A stretch of DNA of 64,000 nucleotides from Pseudomonadota bacterium (GCA_027485695.1 JAIXQO010000004.1:46056-110055); one strand, 5' to 3'. Positions 42,393-51,752 are shown, counted from the stretch's first letter. Made by a program: numbers and translations. Notes: generated by a model from the sequence alone, not told the origin.

Positions 42393-43447
42393 ATATACGT
42401 GACGTCCCGTTTTTTAAGCGCCTGTAGGCGAAGTTCCATCGGGGTGGAGTACCCCGTGCAGAAAAGCGCTGTACGCAGTTCGTATTCGCGCGTCTCCATC
42501 CAAAGTTCTAAATTTTCTTTGCCGGCTTGCGCGGCTTCAAGCGCTCCACGCGCGAAACCGACGCGATGAGCACCGAGCGCGATGAGTTTCGCGGCGTCGA
42601 CGCCGTTACGAACGCCACCGCTGCCCCAGATTTCCGTTTTCTTGGTGCCGAATGCAGTTCGAGCATTTACGACACTATCGATCGTCGAAACTCCCCAATC
42701 GGCAAACGCTTGCGCGGCAACGGCACGAATGGCGTCGCCTTTTTCTTGGGCTCTAAATCCCTCAATACGACCCCAGTGTGTTCCGCCGAGGCCGCTCGTA
42801 TCGAGGGCCAGGAGCCCAGGAACACGCGCAAGTTTTTTCAATGCGTTACTGGAGAATCCGGATCCCGTTTCTTTGATCAGGAGAGGCACTTGGGGCGCGA
42901 GTTTACGGAACGCGATGAGTTTTTTGATGAGTCCCTCAAACTGAGGGGTCCCCTCCGGCTGTAGCGCCTCTTGAAGCGGATTGAGGTGAATCGCGAGCGC
43001 ATCCGGCGCGAGACGTTTCATGAGCTCACGGATGCGCACGGGGCTTGCGTCGATGAACTGCGACGCTCCGAGGTTTCCGATCACCGAGAGTTTCGGATTT
43101 TGTTTCCGAAGGTTTTCCCAAACATCCGTTTGATCGTTCGCTTGTTCGAGCTCCCGGCGCTGAGATCCAACTCCCAAGATCCATCCGCGTTTCGCACACG
43201 CCGCTGCCAACCGAAGATTGATCTCATTGGCGCCCGTATGACCGGCAGTCATCCCCGAAACGAAAAAAGGCGTGGAGAGTTTCTTTTTTAAGAAAGTCGA
43301 CGTGAGATTGACGTCCGAAAAGTCGAGCTCCGGGACCGCGCAATGAGAGAGCCTCACGCGCGCCCATTCGGCTGCATGGCTCGTTTGTGAGGCGGGCGAC
43401 AGTGCCCACTCGATATGGCTCGCCTTACGGCTTTCAAATTCGTTCAT
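42389..43447 (-). CDS. fni: Isopentenyl-diphosphate delta-isomerase, type II (FMN-dependent)
   Basis: A 352-aa FMN/NADPH-dependent isomerase that interconverts IPP and DMAPP. RKASHIEWAL is the N-terminal R-K-x-x-H-I block, then PFFVSGMTAGH, GVGSQRREL, IGNLGASQF, HLNPLQEALQPEG, LLIKETGSGFS, LDTSGLGGTHW and GSGGVRNGVDAAKLIALGA, all conserved. Type II enzymes occur with mevalonate operons. It is the first gene of the operon, 182 bp from the Nudix gene. No clear -35/-10 was recognised upstream. Confidence 0.95.
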   Translation of the reverse strand: MNEFESRKASHIEWALSPASQTSHAAEWARVRLSHCAVPELDFSDVNLTSTFLKKKLSTPFFVSGMTAGHTGANEINLRLAAACAKRGWILGVGSQRRELEQANDQTDVWENLRKQNPKLSVIGNLGASQFIDASPVRIRELMKRLAPDALAIHLNPLQEALQPEGTPQFEGLIKKLIAFRKLAPQVPLLIKETGSGFSSNALKKLARVPGLLALDTSGLGGTHWGRIEGFRAQEKGDAIRAVAAQAFADWGVSTIDSVVNARTAFGTKKTEIWGSGGVRNGVDAAKLIALGAHRVGFARGALEAAQAGKENLELWMETREYELRTALFCTGYSTPMELRLQALKKRDVTYI

Positions 43448-43628
43448 ATCTCGCTTGGGTTAAACTCCGCTTCAAAGGCTTAAAATTACCACGAAGCGGC
43501 ATACGTATCAAACGAGGAAATCATGGATTTTTGATGGAGTACATCAGTCAAGTCACGAATATCAAAAGGCTTTTAACCATCAGTCCGAGTTTGATGTCTA
43601 TCAGAAGGCTAGAGTCCCTGATTCCACT

Positions 43629-44033
43629 CTAGAATTTTCGGCTGACCGTCTGGCCAGAGTACGATCGGCAATCCTCGATTTTGGCGCGGTGGGACCCCTT
43701 GAGTTGATCCACCTCGCGGTAGCTCCACTCGGAATGCTCGGCGCTGAGCTCGATCGATTTTTCATCCGCGAACTCGCAACGAAACACGAACGCATGCGAT
43801 TGATGAGCATCGTGAAAATAGACCCCTGAGAGGTATCGGATCCGAATTTCTCGGCCCAATTCCTCACGACATTCACGGATGAGCGCCTCATGCACCGTCT
43901 CTCCGATGTCAACCGCTCCTCCGGGCAGCGTCCAGTCTTTTGCACCGTAGGTTGTTTTCACGAAGAGCGGACGCTCCCGATCATCCAACAAAACTGCGTG
44001 CACGCTCAGGCGGTAGAGATCTGGGTAGGCCAT
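43629..44033 (-). CDS. Nudix hydrolase
   Basis: A 134-aa protein. The Nudix box is complete: GGAVDIGETVHEALIRECREELG, matching G-x5-E-x7-R-E-x-x-E-E-x-G. It would hydrolyse a nucleoside diphosphate linked to some moiety, using Mg2+ held by the Glu pair. The overall length fits the ADP-ribose/NTP-type subgroup, but the substrate cannot be told. It starts 143 bp from the divergent OmpA-like gene. Confidence 0.9.
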   Translation of the reverse strand: MAYPDLYRLSVHAVLLDDRERPLFVKTTYGAKDWTLPGGAVDIGETVHEALIRECREELGREIRIRYLSGVYFHDAHQSHAFVFRCEFADEKSIELSAEHSEWSYREVDQLKGSHRAKIEDCRSYSGQTVSRKF

Positions 44034-44176
44034 TTTGAAATCGTATTCTGCAATGCGCTCGAAATCATTAAAACGTTCTTCATTGAATCGATGATTGCCC
44101 CTTTTTGCGACGGCATCACAATTGCTCTATCCACTCATAGCCACATTTTCGAACTACCCCACTCTTAGGAGCTCCC

Positions 44177-44809
44177 ATGAAGCGCATTTCTCTCATTCTC
44201 TCGACCCTCATGATTTCAACGTTGCTCAGTACGGGCTGCGCATCACCCGGTAAGAAAACTGCGACCGGCGCAGGCGTGGGTGCACTCGGCGGTGCGGGGG
44301 TCGGCGGAATCATCGGCGGCGGCAAAGGCGCTCTCATTGGTGCCGGGGCTGGAGCGGTCATCGGCGGCGTGATCGGCAATCGAATGGACAAACAAGCGGG
44401 TGAACTCGCCGAGGTCGCTGAAACCAAGCGGACGGCAAACGGAATCGTCGTGAATCTGAAAAACGACCTACTATTTCCAACCGGAAGCGCTCAACTCACA
44501 CCGACGGCCGTGAATCAACTCACCGAACTCAGCACGATTCTCGTGAAGTATCCGACGAACCGTATCGTGATCGCCGGTCACACGGACAACACGGGATCAG
44601 CCGCGACTAACAACCGTCTCTCGGACCAAAGAGCTCAAGCAGTGCGAGATGTTTTCATGCGAAACGGCGTCCTAGCCGAACAACTGCAAACCCAAGGTTA
44701 CGGCAAAAACCAACCGATCGCCTCGAACAACACCTCGGGTGGACGAGCACAGAATCGCCGGGTCGAGCTCCAAATCACCGACGTCGAAGCACAGAAAATG
44801 GCAGAGTAA
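44177..44809 (+). CDS. OmpA-family peptidoglycan-binding lipoprotein (YiaD-like)
   Basis: A 210-aa lipoprotein (lipobox STGC). Residues about 30-67 form a glycine zipper (GVGALGGAGVGGIIGG...GAGAVIGGVIG) likely to sit in the membrane. The C-terminal OmpA domain has LFPTGSAQLTPTAVNQL and IVIAGHTDNTGSAATNNRLSDQRAQAV, with the Asp and Arg that bind diaminopimelate, and ends at NRRVELQI. AGGAG precedes the ATG. It anchors the outer membrane to the wall. Confidence 0.93.
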   Translation: MKRISLILSTLMISTLLSTGCASPGKKTATGAGVGALGGAGVGGIIGGGKGALIGAGAGAVIGGVIGNRMDKQAGELAEVAETKRTANGIVVNLKNDLLFPTGSAQLTPTAVNQLTELSTILVKYPTNRIVIAGHTDNTGSAATNNRLSDQRAQAVRDVFMRNGVLAEQLQTQGYGKNQPIASNNTSGGRAQNRRVELQITDVEAQKMAE

Positions 44810-44824
44810 TCCAAGTTTCTCGGA

Positions 44825-46717
44825 TCATTGTACCATCTTGAGTTTTCCACTGGTGAATCGATCGGACGCTAGCGCGTAGTCTGAAATCGTCTCGGCGATC
44901 TCAGACTGCATACGTGATTCGGAAGGAGCGAGGGGCGTCGTTGTCCAATCCGAATTCACGCGAAAATACTCGACCTTCTTGCGAGGCTTCAGGAGCACGA
45001 ACTCTCCACCTTTCATCCGGCCGATATTCTGATAGGTGCCCATGAATGCCTCGCGCGCTGGTGCAGACAGGATGCTACTTCCGAAAAATCGATCCTGATC
45101 GTATTTCCAACCCAAGAGATCATACAACGTCGGACCGAGATCGATCTGACTGGCGACTTCCCGGATGTGAGTCGGCTTAAGGAGCATCGGGGCGTAGAAA
45201 ATCATCGGGATCAAGTAGTCCCTCGGCTGCACTTCGACGCCACCCGCAACGCTCGCATTGTGATCCGCGACGAAAACGAAAATCGTCTCGTCGAACCAGG
45301 GACGCGTCTTCGCTTTTTGAATGAACCTCCCGATCGAATAGTCGGAATATTGTATCGCGCCTTCTCGAGTGGTCCCCGATTGGGTCGATACCCGTCCGTC
45401 GGGATATCGATATGGACGATGATTCGAGGTCGTCAGAATCACCTGTAGAAATGGCTTTTTCTCTCGCACGGACTGATCGGCGAGAGAAATCGATTGATCG
45501 AAAAGGTCCTCATCACACACCCCCCATGCTGTCTCGAAGCTGACCTCGTTTTGAGCGAATGACGATCGGTCCACTACTGTAAAACCGCTCTCTTCAAAAA
45601 ATGGCCCCATATTGTCGAAAAATCCTCGCCCACCGTACACGAATTGAGTTCGGTAATTCCGCTGATGAAACTCGGTTCCCAGCGTATAGAGATGGCCAAC
45701 ATCCGGGCGACGGACGATCGATTGGCCGGGAGTCGGAGGCAACGACAACATCACCGCTTCGATACCGCGGACGGTGCGCGTACCAGTGGAAAACGTTTCC
45801 GAAAACCAGAGTCCAGAGCGAGCCAGTTCGTCCAAGTTCGGCGTCAAATCTGCGGGACCGCCGTAGGATTTCATAAAACGCGCGCTCATACTTTCCATCA
45901 GTACGACGACGACATTCGGGTGAGCCGGCAAAGGTGATTTCAGTACTCGACGACGCCCATCCGAATGTACAGGGCGAGCGCGGATCTCTCGGCGCTCCAC
46001 CGCTTGAGCTTCTTCGGGAGAAACCGTGCTGTAGAAACGATCAAAATTGATTGAATTATTCCGGTAGGCTGAAAAAATCGAATACGTCCCGTTCTTGGAG
46101 ATCTCCTGCAAACCCACCGGCAAATTCAAAATCCATTTTTGCTCTTGAATCGAAACATGTAACAAGCCAGCTGCGAAAACGCACGCGGCTCCCCAAGCCG
46201 CGCGTTTGCGCCAAGAAGCGTCCTGGAACGGCTCAAACCAGGAGATAGGTGCGCCGAGCCTAAACACGCTGAACACCAAAATCGAAAACAACGCCGTGAC
46301 TCCGAGTAGGATCCCGAATACGGGATAGGACTCCCAAATGTTCGTCAGAACTTCGTGGGTATAGATGAGGTAGTCCACCGCAACGAAATTGTATCTCGCA
46401 TCCATATCTAAGATGAACGCCGGCTCGAAGAGACTTGAAACCAAGAGCGCGAGGAGCATCACGCACTGAAGTGAAATCATGAAACGATTCCACTTCAGTC
46501 CGGAAATTTTGAACAACAAAACCGGGGTGAAAAAATAGGCGATCAACGCTCCGTCGAATACGATTGATTTCAAAATGGCTATCGACCAGATCGATATCGA
46601 GTAGTCCCCCGCCAAATCAAAATGTCGATACAGGAAGAAAAGACGCGGCAACCAGAAAATCGCGATTAAAACGGCCAGCAGCCTCGGTTCAACGTATTTC
46701 GCGATCGCGTTCTTCAT
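44825..46717 (-). CDS. Sulfatase-fold membrane phosphotransferase (LTA synthase/MdoB-like)
   Basis: A 630-aa protein with about five N-terminal membrane helices (residues 10-185), then a periplasmic sulfatase domain. NVVVVLMESMSARFMKSYGG gives the metal Glu, FSTGTRTVRGIEAVMLSLPPTPG the Thr nucleophile region, and FVFVADHNASV the later Asp-His. This layout is that of LtaS/MdoB-type enzymes that transfer phosphoglycerol or similar groups from a lipid. It is divergent from the PAP2 gene, suggesting a shared promoter region and lipid head-group editing. Substrate unproved. Confidence 0.85.
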   Translation of the reverse strand: MKNAIAKYVEPRLLAVLIAIFWLPRLFFLYRHFDLAGDYSISIWSIAILKSIVFDGALIAYFFTPVLLFKISGLKWNRFMISLQCVMLLALLVSSLFEPAFILDMDARYNFVAVDYLIYTHEVLTNIWESYPVFGILLGVTALFSILVFSVFRLGAPISWFEPFQDASWRKRAAWGAACVFAAGLLHVSIQEQKWILNLPVGLQEISKNGTYSIFSAYRNNSINFDRFYSTVSPEEAQAVERREIRARPVHSDGRRRVLKSPLPAHPNVVVVLMESMSARFMKSYGGPADLTPNLDELARSGLWFSETFSTGTRTVRGIEAVMLSLPPTPGQSIVRRPDVGHLYTLGTEFHQRNYRTQFVYGGRGFFDNMGPFFEESGFTVVDRSSFAQNEVSFETAWGVCDEDLFDQSISLADQSVREKKPFLQVILTTSNHRPYRYPDGRVSTQSGTTREGAIQYSDYSIGRFIQKAKTRPWFDETIFVFVADHNASVAGGVEVQPRDYLIPMIFYAPMLLKPTHIREVASQIDLGPTLYDLLGWKYDQDRFFGSSILSAPAREAFMGTYQNIGRMKGGEFVLLKPRKKVEYFRVNSDWTTTPLAPSESRMQSEIAETISDYALASDRFTSGKLKMVQ

Positions 46718-46780
46718 GTTGCCTCTTTCGCATCGTTTTTTCTGTTTTTCCGAACGAGCTTACTTCAGATTCTAAGCTCT

Positions 46781-47443
46781 ATGATCCACATCTCCCAGAA
46801 GCGTATACTATCGATCGGCGTAACTGGGGTGTTCCTCACCACTTTGATGCATTTTTCAACGATTCTCGATCTTTGGTTGCAGGGCTATTTTTTTAAAGAC
46901 GGCCGTTGGATGATTGACGAAAACGCGGAACCGCTTCGCACGATCCTCTACCGCTCTCCCAAGATCGCGCTAGTCGCCACGATTGGACTCACGATCGTTC
47001 TCGCTATCAGAAATTGGAAATCACCGTCCAAAAAATACACGACGCTGGCCGCACTCGCCTATCTGGCATTTCTCCCCGTCTACATCAACGCGATCAAAAG
47101 TTCGATTCCCCAAGCCTGTCCCAAAGATCTCGCTCGTTTCGGCGGTCACATCACCGCATCGGTTTGGACCCAACTCCAAAACCCAGAAAAGTGTTTTCCT
47201 GGAGCCCACGTCTCTACCGCGGTCGCTTGGCTGGGACTCTGGTTCCTACTCGAGAAAGATCTTCATCGAAAATGTTTTTTATTCGCATTTCCAGCTTATT
47301 TTCTAATCATTTCTTTTTATCAGACCGCCAAGGGAGCTCATTTTGTTTCCGACAACCTGGCGACGTTGAGCCTTGGGATCCTCCTATTCACTTTGGTCAG
47401 AAAAATCTTCTTGAGCAGGGCTTTTACGACTCAAAACCGTTAG
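46781..47443 (+). CDS. PAP2-family membrane phosphatase
   Basis: A 220-aa membrane protein with about five hydrophobic spans. The acid-phosphatase motifs are recognisable but partly degenerate: KSSIPQACPKDL (motif 1, K-x6-R-P replaced), CFPGAHVSTAVAWL (the P-S-G-H motif as PGAH) and YQTAKGAHFVSDNLAT (S-R-x5-H-x3-D). Such enzymes dephosphorylate lipid A, undecaprenyl or phosphatidylglycerol phosphates. The position facing the sulfatase-type transferase fits envelope-lipid editing. Confidence 0.8.
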   Translation: MIHISQKRILSIGVTGVFLTTLMHFSTILDLWLQGYFFKDGRWMIDENAEPLRTILYRSPKIALVATIGLTIVLAIRNWKSPSKKYTTLAALAYLAFLPVYINAIKSSIPQACPKDLARFGGHITASVWTQLQNPEKCFPGAHVSTAVAWLGLWFLLEKDLHRKCFLFAFPAYFLIISFYQTAKGAHFVSDNLATLSLGILLFTLVRKIFLSRAFTTQNR

Positions 47444-47476
47444 GTTTCCCCCTTTGATTTCGGTATCCTAAACCCA

Positions 47477-48643
47477 GTGAAACTCCCTGCGCCCTTACAA
47501 CGATTCACGGATTGGCGATTCCTACTCGCGCTTGCGCTAGGAGGCATCGTTTTTTTCCAAATCGTCGCGCTGGTTCCTCGCACGCTCGAGGAAGATTTAC
47601 CTTCACCTCAGCTAGAAGAAAAAATCCTTTCCGAAGGAATTACCGTCAAGCCACGTCGCAAAGGACTCGAAGACAAGATCTCCGAATATTCGATTCGCGG
47701 CTTCCAGTACGTCTCCATCAAAAAAGGCGTCAAACAGTGGAAAGTCACGGCCGATGAAGCGTTCTTTTATCAAAAAGACGGCCTCGTCACCTGCCGCTTC
47801 GTTCAAGCCGAGATCTATAACGCCAACGGGCAGATCACTTACGTCGAAGGGCGTGAGGGTCAATACGACATGAACACGCGCGATCTTGAGCTGTTCTTCG
47901 ACGTCAAGACGACGTTTCCCGAGGGACTCGTCACCTACGCGGACTATACCAAGTACCAAGCGTCGACGAGAGAGGTACAAATCCCCATTGACCAAAAAGT
48001 CACCGGAGAATCGCTTCCCAACTTCGGAAAAGAAAAACTCAACTTCGAATCAAACGGTTTGATCTATCACGAACAAGCCGGCCGCGGGGACTTGCTTTCG
48101 CAAGTGAAAGTCAAAATCACGTCTCCGCCCGACGAAAAAGCAAAAGACCAAACCCCACAAGTCACGACCATCGCATCCGACCAGGCTCACCTTTTCCGGT
48201 TCGATCGCAAGGCGCACTTCTGGATGAACCAGAAATCGGGAACTCCGCCGAAATTCGTGCACATCGAACAACCTTCGATGACCTGCGATTCGCGAGATGC
48301 AGAATTTTTCTTCGATTCAGCCGAGAAACGCATCCAGACGATGCGCGCCACCCAGGACGTGCGCATTGTCGAACAGCCGAAACCCGCCGATCCGAATGAC
48401 GTATCCGCGCGGAGACGCGGAACGCCGCAGCCGCGCATCGCCACGGGTGGCGTCGCCGAATTTGACGCCAACCGCGATACCATTACACTCAGTCGTTATC
48501 CCCAAGTCGTTCAAGGCCACGATACAGTGGTCGGAAACGTGATCGTCGTGCACCGAAGCACCGACGAAGTCGAAGTCGAGGACAGCAATGCATTCACCGA
48601 AGGAAACGAAAATTCACCGACTCGAAGCCCAAGGTCTCCATAA
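47477..48643 (+). CDS. LptC-LptA-like fusion for LPS export
   Basis: A 388-aa protein (start GTG 47477). One N-terminal membrane helix (FLLALALGGIVFFQIVAL) is followed by an LptC-like jellyroll (about residues 55-175: GFQYVSIKKGVKQWKVTADEA, YVEGREGQYD). A second OstA/LptA-like region follows (about 190-375: HLFRFDRKAHFW, GGVAEFDANRDTITLS, VVQGHDTVVGNVIVVH). LptC and LptA are normally separate bridge proteins of about 190 aa each; here both appear on one chain. The 3' end overlaps lptB by 56 bp in another frame. Confidence 0.75.
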   Translation: MKLPAPLQRFTDWRFLLALALGGIVFFQIVALVPRTLEEDLPSPQLEEKILSEGITVKPRRKGLEDKISEYSIRGFQYVSIKKGVKQWKVTADEAFFYQKDGLVTCRFVQAEIYNANGQITYVEGREGQYDMNTRDLELFFDVKTTFPEGLVTYADYTKYQASTREVQIPIDQKVTGESLPNFGKEKLNFESNGLIYHEQAGRGDLLSQVKVKITSPPDEKAKDQTPQVTTIASDQAHLFRFDRKAHFWMNQKSGTPPKFVHIEQPSMTCDSRDAEFFFDSAEKRIQTMRATQDVRIVEQPKPADPNDVSARRRGTPQPRIATGGVAEFDANRDTITLSRYPQVVQGHDTVVGNVIVVHRSTDEVEVEDSNAFTEGNENSPTRSPRSP

Positions 48644-49334
48644 AGCCTATGGAGAGCGTCCGATCGTCAAGGGCGTGAGTTTCGAGATCCAAAGCGGACA
48701 AGTGGTCGGCCTGCTCGGTCCAAACGGAGCGGGCAAGACCACGTCTTTTTACATGGTCGTGGGTCTCGTCAAATCGGATCAAGGCACCATCCTCCTCAAT
48801 GGTGAAGACATCTCGAGTTGGCCGATGCACGAACGAGCGCGCAGCGGCGTCGCCTACCTGCCGCAGGAGGCCTCGGTTTTTCGAAGGATGACCGTCGAGG
48901 AAAACATCTACTCGGTGCTCGAAATGCTCGACCTTCCGGCCGAAGAGCGAAAATTCCGCCTCCAAACCTTGATCGGTGATTTCAATATCGGACACATTGC
49001 CGGACAAAAAGCTTATACTCTCTCAGGTGGCGAACGCCGCCGCGTTGAAGTCGCGCGAGCCTTGGCGCTGAACCCATCTTTCCTACTTTTGGACGAACCA
49101 TTTGCTGGTATCGACCCCCTGGCAGTCGGTGATATTCAAAAAATGATCCAAAAGCTGAGCGGCCGTGGGATCGGGATCTTGATCACTGACCATAACGTTA
49201 GGGAAACATTGAAGATTTGCGATATTGGATATTTGCTCAGTGATGGTAAAATTATAGAAAAGGGCACTCCCGAAGAGATCGCGAGCAGCCCCATCGCGCG
49301 GGAAAAGTACCTGGGCGAAGGTTTTACATTTTAA
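48588..49334 (+). CDS. lptB: LPS export ABC transporter ATPase
   Basis: A 248-aa ATPase. Walker A GLLGPNGAGKTTSFY (about 43-56), Q-loop region, LptB-specific YLPQEASVFRRMTVEENI, signature LSGGERRRVEVARAL and Walker B LLLDEPFAGIDPLAV. The C-terminal ILITDHNVRETLKICD and EKYLGEGF are typical of LptB. It powers LPS extraction at the inner membrane with LptFG (not in the window). The order lptCA-lptB-rpoN-hpf is the classical locus. Confidence 0.96.
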   Translation: MHSPKETKIHRLEAQGLHKAYGERPIVKGVSFEIQSGQVVGLLGPNGAGKTTSFYMVVGLVKSDQGTILLNGEDISSWPMHERARSGVAYLPQEASVFRRMTVEENIYSVLEMLDLPAEERKFRLQTLIGDFNIGHIAGQKAYTLSGGERRRVEVARALALNPSFLLLDEPFAGIDPLAVGDIQKMIQKLSGRGIGILITDHNVRETLKICDIGYLLSDGKIIEKGTPEEIASSPIAREKYLGEGFTF

Positions 49335-49358
49335 GCGGAAAGAAGCGGTAACGAGAAC

Positions 49359-50894
49359 ATGGCACTTGAGATCAAACAGGGCTTAAGACTCAGTCAAAGC
49401 CTGGTCATGACCCCCCAACTCCAACAAGCGATCAAGCTGCTTCAGCTGAATCGCATGGAGCTGATGGAGGTCGTTAACCAGGAGCTGGTCGAGAACCCTG
49501 TTCTCGAGGAAATGGGCGAAAGCACGGATTCCGAAACCGCCGATGCGCCTGGCGAAGGCGACTACAACGACGACGGATCCCTCACCCCAGAAGCTCAGCA
49601 GACCCGAGACGAAGAAGCATTCGAAAAACCTGCAGACCAACAAGCCAGTGCCGAGGAACCGCTCACAACGCCGTCCGGCGATGACGACATCAACTGGGAT
49701 CAATACATCGAAGAATTCCAATCGAGCGGATCCACCGCCCCATCGATGAAAGAATCGATGGAAGATCTCCCGAGTTTCGAGGCCATGCTCTCGAAATCGA
49801 CATCCCTCGAAGAGCACCTCTCTTGGCAGCTCTCGATGATCACGTTGTCAGACGATGAAAAACACCTCGGCAACCTGATCGTCGGCAACCTTTCGGACGA
49901 AGGCTACCTGAACGCCGATCTCGCTGAACTCGCTAAAGAGTGCGATATCGAATTCGAGGATGCCGAAGAACTCCTCAAGATGATCCAGAATTTCGACCCG
50001 ATCGGCGTGGGTTCGCGCGATCTGAAGGAATGCTTGCTTCTTCAAGCCTCGTTCCTCAAGCCGCGCAATGAACTCGTCGAACGGCTTATTTCGGAATTCC
50101 TCCCAGAACTTGAGCGCAAGAACTACCAAGCGATTGCCAAAGCAACCGGCGAGACGCTCGAAAAAATCATTGAATCCACTCGCATTATCATGGAGTTCGA
50201 ACCCAAGCCCGGTCGCTCTTACCAATCGAACGATGCTCAATACATCACTCCCGACATCTACGTGTACAAGCTCGCGGGCGAATTCGTCATCAACCTGAAC
50301 GAAGACGGTCTCCCGAAGCTCCGTATCTCGCCTTACTACAAGAGCGTGCTCCAAAACGCTAAACTGGCTTCGCAAGCCAAACAAGAAGGCGGCAAGGAAA
50401 CCAAGGATTACGTCCAGGACAAGCTCCGAGCTGCCGTCTGGCTCATCCGCTCCATTCACAATCGTCAGAAGACGATCTACAAGGTCACCGAAGCGATCGT
50501 ACGCCGTCAGCGAGAGTTTTTCGAAAAAGGCGTGCAGCAGCTGAAACCCATGATCTTAAAAGACGTCGCTAACGATATCGGCATGCACGAATCGACCATC
50601 TCGCGCGTGACGACGAACAAGTACGTTCATACGCCGGTCGGCATTTTCGAGCTCAAGTACTTTTTCAACTCCAGTATCAACGCCAGCGACGGAGGCGACT
50701 CGCTCGCCAGTGAGGCCGTCAAAGAAAAGATCCGTCAACTCGTATCAAAAGAGGACGCCAAAAACCCTCTGTCCGATCAGAAGATCGTCGAGCTTCTCCA
50801 AAAAGAGAACATCGACATTGCCCGCCGTACAGTCGCCAAATACCGCGATATGCTCGGCATTCTGTCCTCCAGTAAAAGAAAGAAGGTCATATGA
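49359..50894 (+). CDS. rpoN: RNA polymerase sigma-54 factor
   Basis: A 511-aa sigma-54. Region I is Gln/Leu-rich (MALEIKQGLRLSQSLVMTP QLQQAIKLLQ in two parts, residues 1-30). An acidic region II (about 45-125) follows, then the core-binding domain and the HTH. The RpoN box ARRTVAKYR is intact near residue 495. It directs transcription that needs AAA+ enhancer-binding activators. The start is 24 bp from lptB. Confidence 0.97.
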   Translation: MALEIKQGLRLSQSLVMTPQLQQAIKLLQLNRMELMEVVNQELVENPVLEEMGESTDSETADAPGEGDYNDDGSLTPEAQQTRDEEAFEKPADQQASAEEPLTTPSGDDDINWDQYIEEFQSSGSTAPSMKESMEDLPSFEAMLSKSTSLEEHLSWQLSMITLSDDEKHLGNLIVGNLSDEGYLNADLAELAKECDIEFEDAEELLKMIQNFDPIGVGSRDLKECLLLQASFLKPRNELVERLISEFLPELERKNYQAIAKATGETLEKIIESTRIIMEFEPKPGRSYQSNDAQYITPDIYVYKLAGEFVINLNEDGLPKLRISPYYKSVLQNAKLASQAKQEGGKETKDYVQDKLRAAVWLIRSIHNRQKTIYKVTEAIVRRQREFFEKGVQQLKPMILKDVANDIGMHESTISRVTTNKYVHTPVGIFELKYFFNSSINASDGGDSLASEAVKEKIRQLVSKEDAKNPLSDQKIVELLQKENIDIARRTVAKYRDMLGILSSSKRKKVI

Positions 50895-51187
50895 TCGTGG
50901 ATGTCAGCTTCAAGCACATGGATCCGAGCGACGCTCTTCGTGAATACATGAAGGACAAGAGCGAGAAGTTGAAAAAATTCCTCGACGGCAAAGTCCACCT
51001 GACTTGGAATTTCACCAAGGAGCATGAGGAGTTCGTCGCCCATTGCCACCTCGTTGGCAACCACATGGACTATTTCGGCGAAGCTCGCGCGACCGAGGCC
51101 TATGCATCGGTCGATCAAGCGATCCATCGGATCGAGAAACAAATTCAGAAACACAAAGAGATCATCACGGGACATCGCTCCAGCTGA
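50891..51187 (+). CDS. hpf: Ribosome hibernation promoting factor (short form)
   Basis: A 98-aa protein of the HPF/RaiA family. MIVDVSFKHMDPSDALREYMKDK is the N-terminal strand-helix, and ATEAYASVDQAIHRIEKQIQKHKE the second helix. The short form lacks the dimerising C-terminal domain of long HPF. It binds the 30S decoding region in stationary phase. Its start overlaps the rpoN stop (ATGA) and a terminator follows. Confidence 0.95.
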   Translation: MIVDVSFKHMDPSDALREYMKDKSEKLKKFLDGKVHLTWNFTKEHEEFVAHCHLVGNHMDYFGEARATEAYASVDQAIHRIEKQIQKHKEIITGHRSS

Positions 51188-51207
51188 TCCAATCCTTCGT
51201 AACAAAG

Positions 51208-51252
51208 GCAAAAGGCCTTCGCTCCCGACGGAACGAAGGCCTTTTGCTTTTT
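51208..51252 (+). terminator. Rho-independent terminator of the lpt-rpoN-hpf operon
   Basis: GCAAAAGGCCTTCG (51208-51221) pairs with CGAAGGCCTTTTGC (51234-51247) around a 12-base loop, followed by five T. It ends 12 bp before the convergent gene at 51264, so it may work for both. Confidence 0.93.
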
Positions 51253-51263
51253 GAACGTTTGAA

Positions 51264-51752
51264 CTACTTACGAACGCAAGCGAAATTACGTGCGCGCATC
51301 GCGTTCTCGAAGCTGACTTCGAAATAATCGCGTCCCGTCATTGGATCGATCAAAGGGGCACCTTCGACGGTGACCGAGACATGTTGGATTCGCGGAGTCG
51401 AATTGATTCCAATCGGCTCGTCCTTATTACCCAATTCGGCATGGAAGTATGCTGGGCGACCGGACGTCTGAAACAGGTGGAATTCATCGGCGCGCGTATT
51501 TCTGTAGCCTGGATTCCAATTGAGGTACAGGTTCGCGCGTTGCGTGTTGTTCAACTTGGGCTCGCGACCTTGGATTTCAGCGGTGATCTGAACGGGATAG
51601 AAGCGATCGTTGCGGAACTCGGCAAAAAAACTAACGCGAATATCCACTCCACCCAGGCTATTGCTTCGAAGATTCATCACGCACGGCTCGTAGGCTTGAG
51701 CGGCGGTCATGGAAACCAAACTCATTAAGGCACTTAGTACTGCAAATTTCAT
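51264..51752 (-). CDS. Small secreted protein, unknown function
   Basis: A 162-aa protein with a signal peptide (VLSALMSLVSMTAAQA) and two Cys (EPCVMN near the N-terminus and NFACVRK at the C-terminus), likely joined. The body is strand-rich (FYPVQITAEIQGREP, IQHVSVTVEGAPL), like a small beta-sandwich. No family recognised. Convergent with hpf across a terminator. Confidence 0.6.
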   Translation of the reverse strand: MKFAVLSALMSLVSMTAAQAYEPCVMNLRSNSLGGVDIRVSFFAEFRNDRFYPVQITAEIQGREPKLNNTQRANLYLNWNPGYRNTRADEFHLFQTSGRPAYFHAELGNKDEPIGINSTPRIQHVSVTVEGAPLIDPMTGRDYFEVSFENAMRARNFACVRK

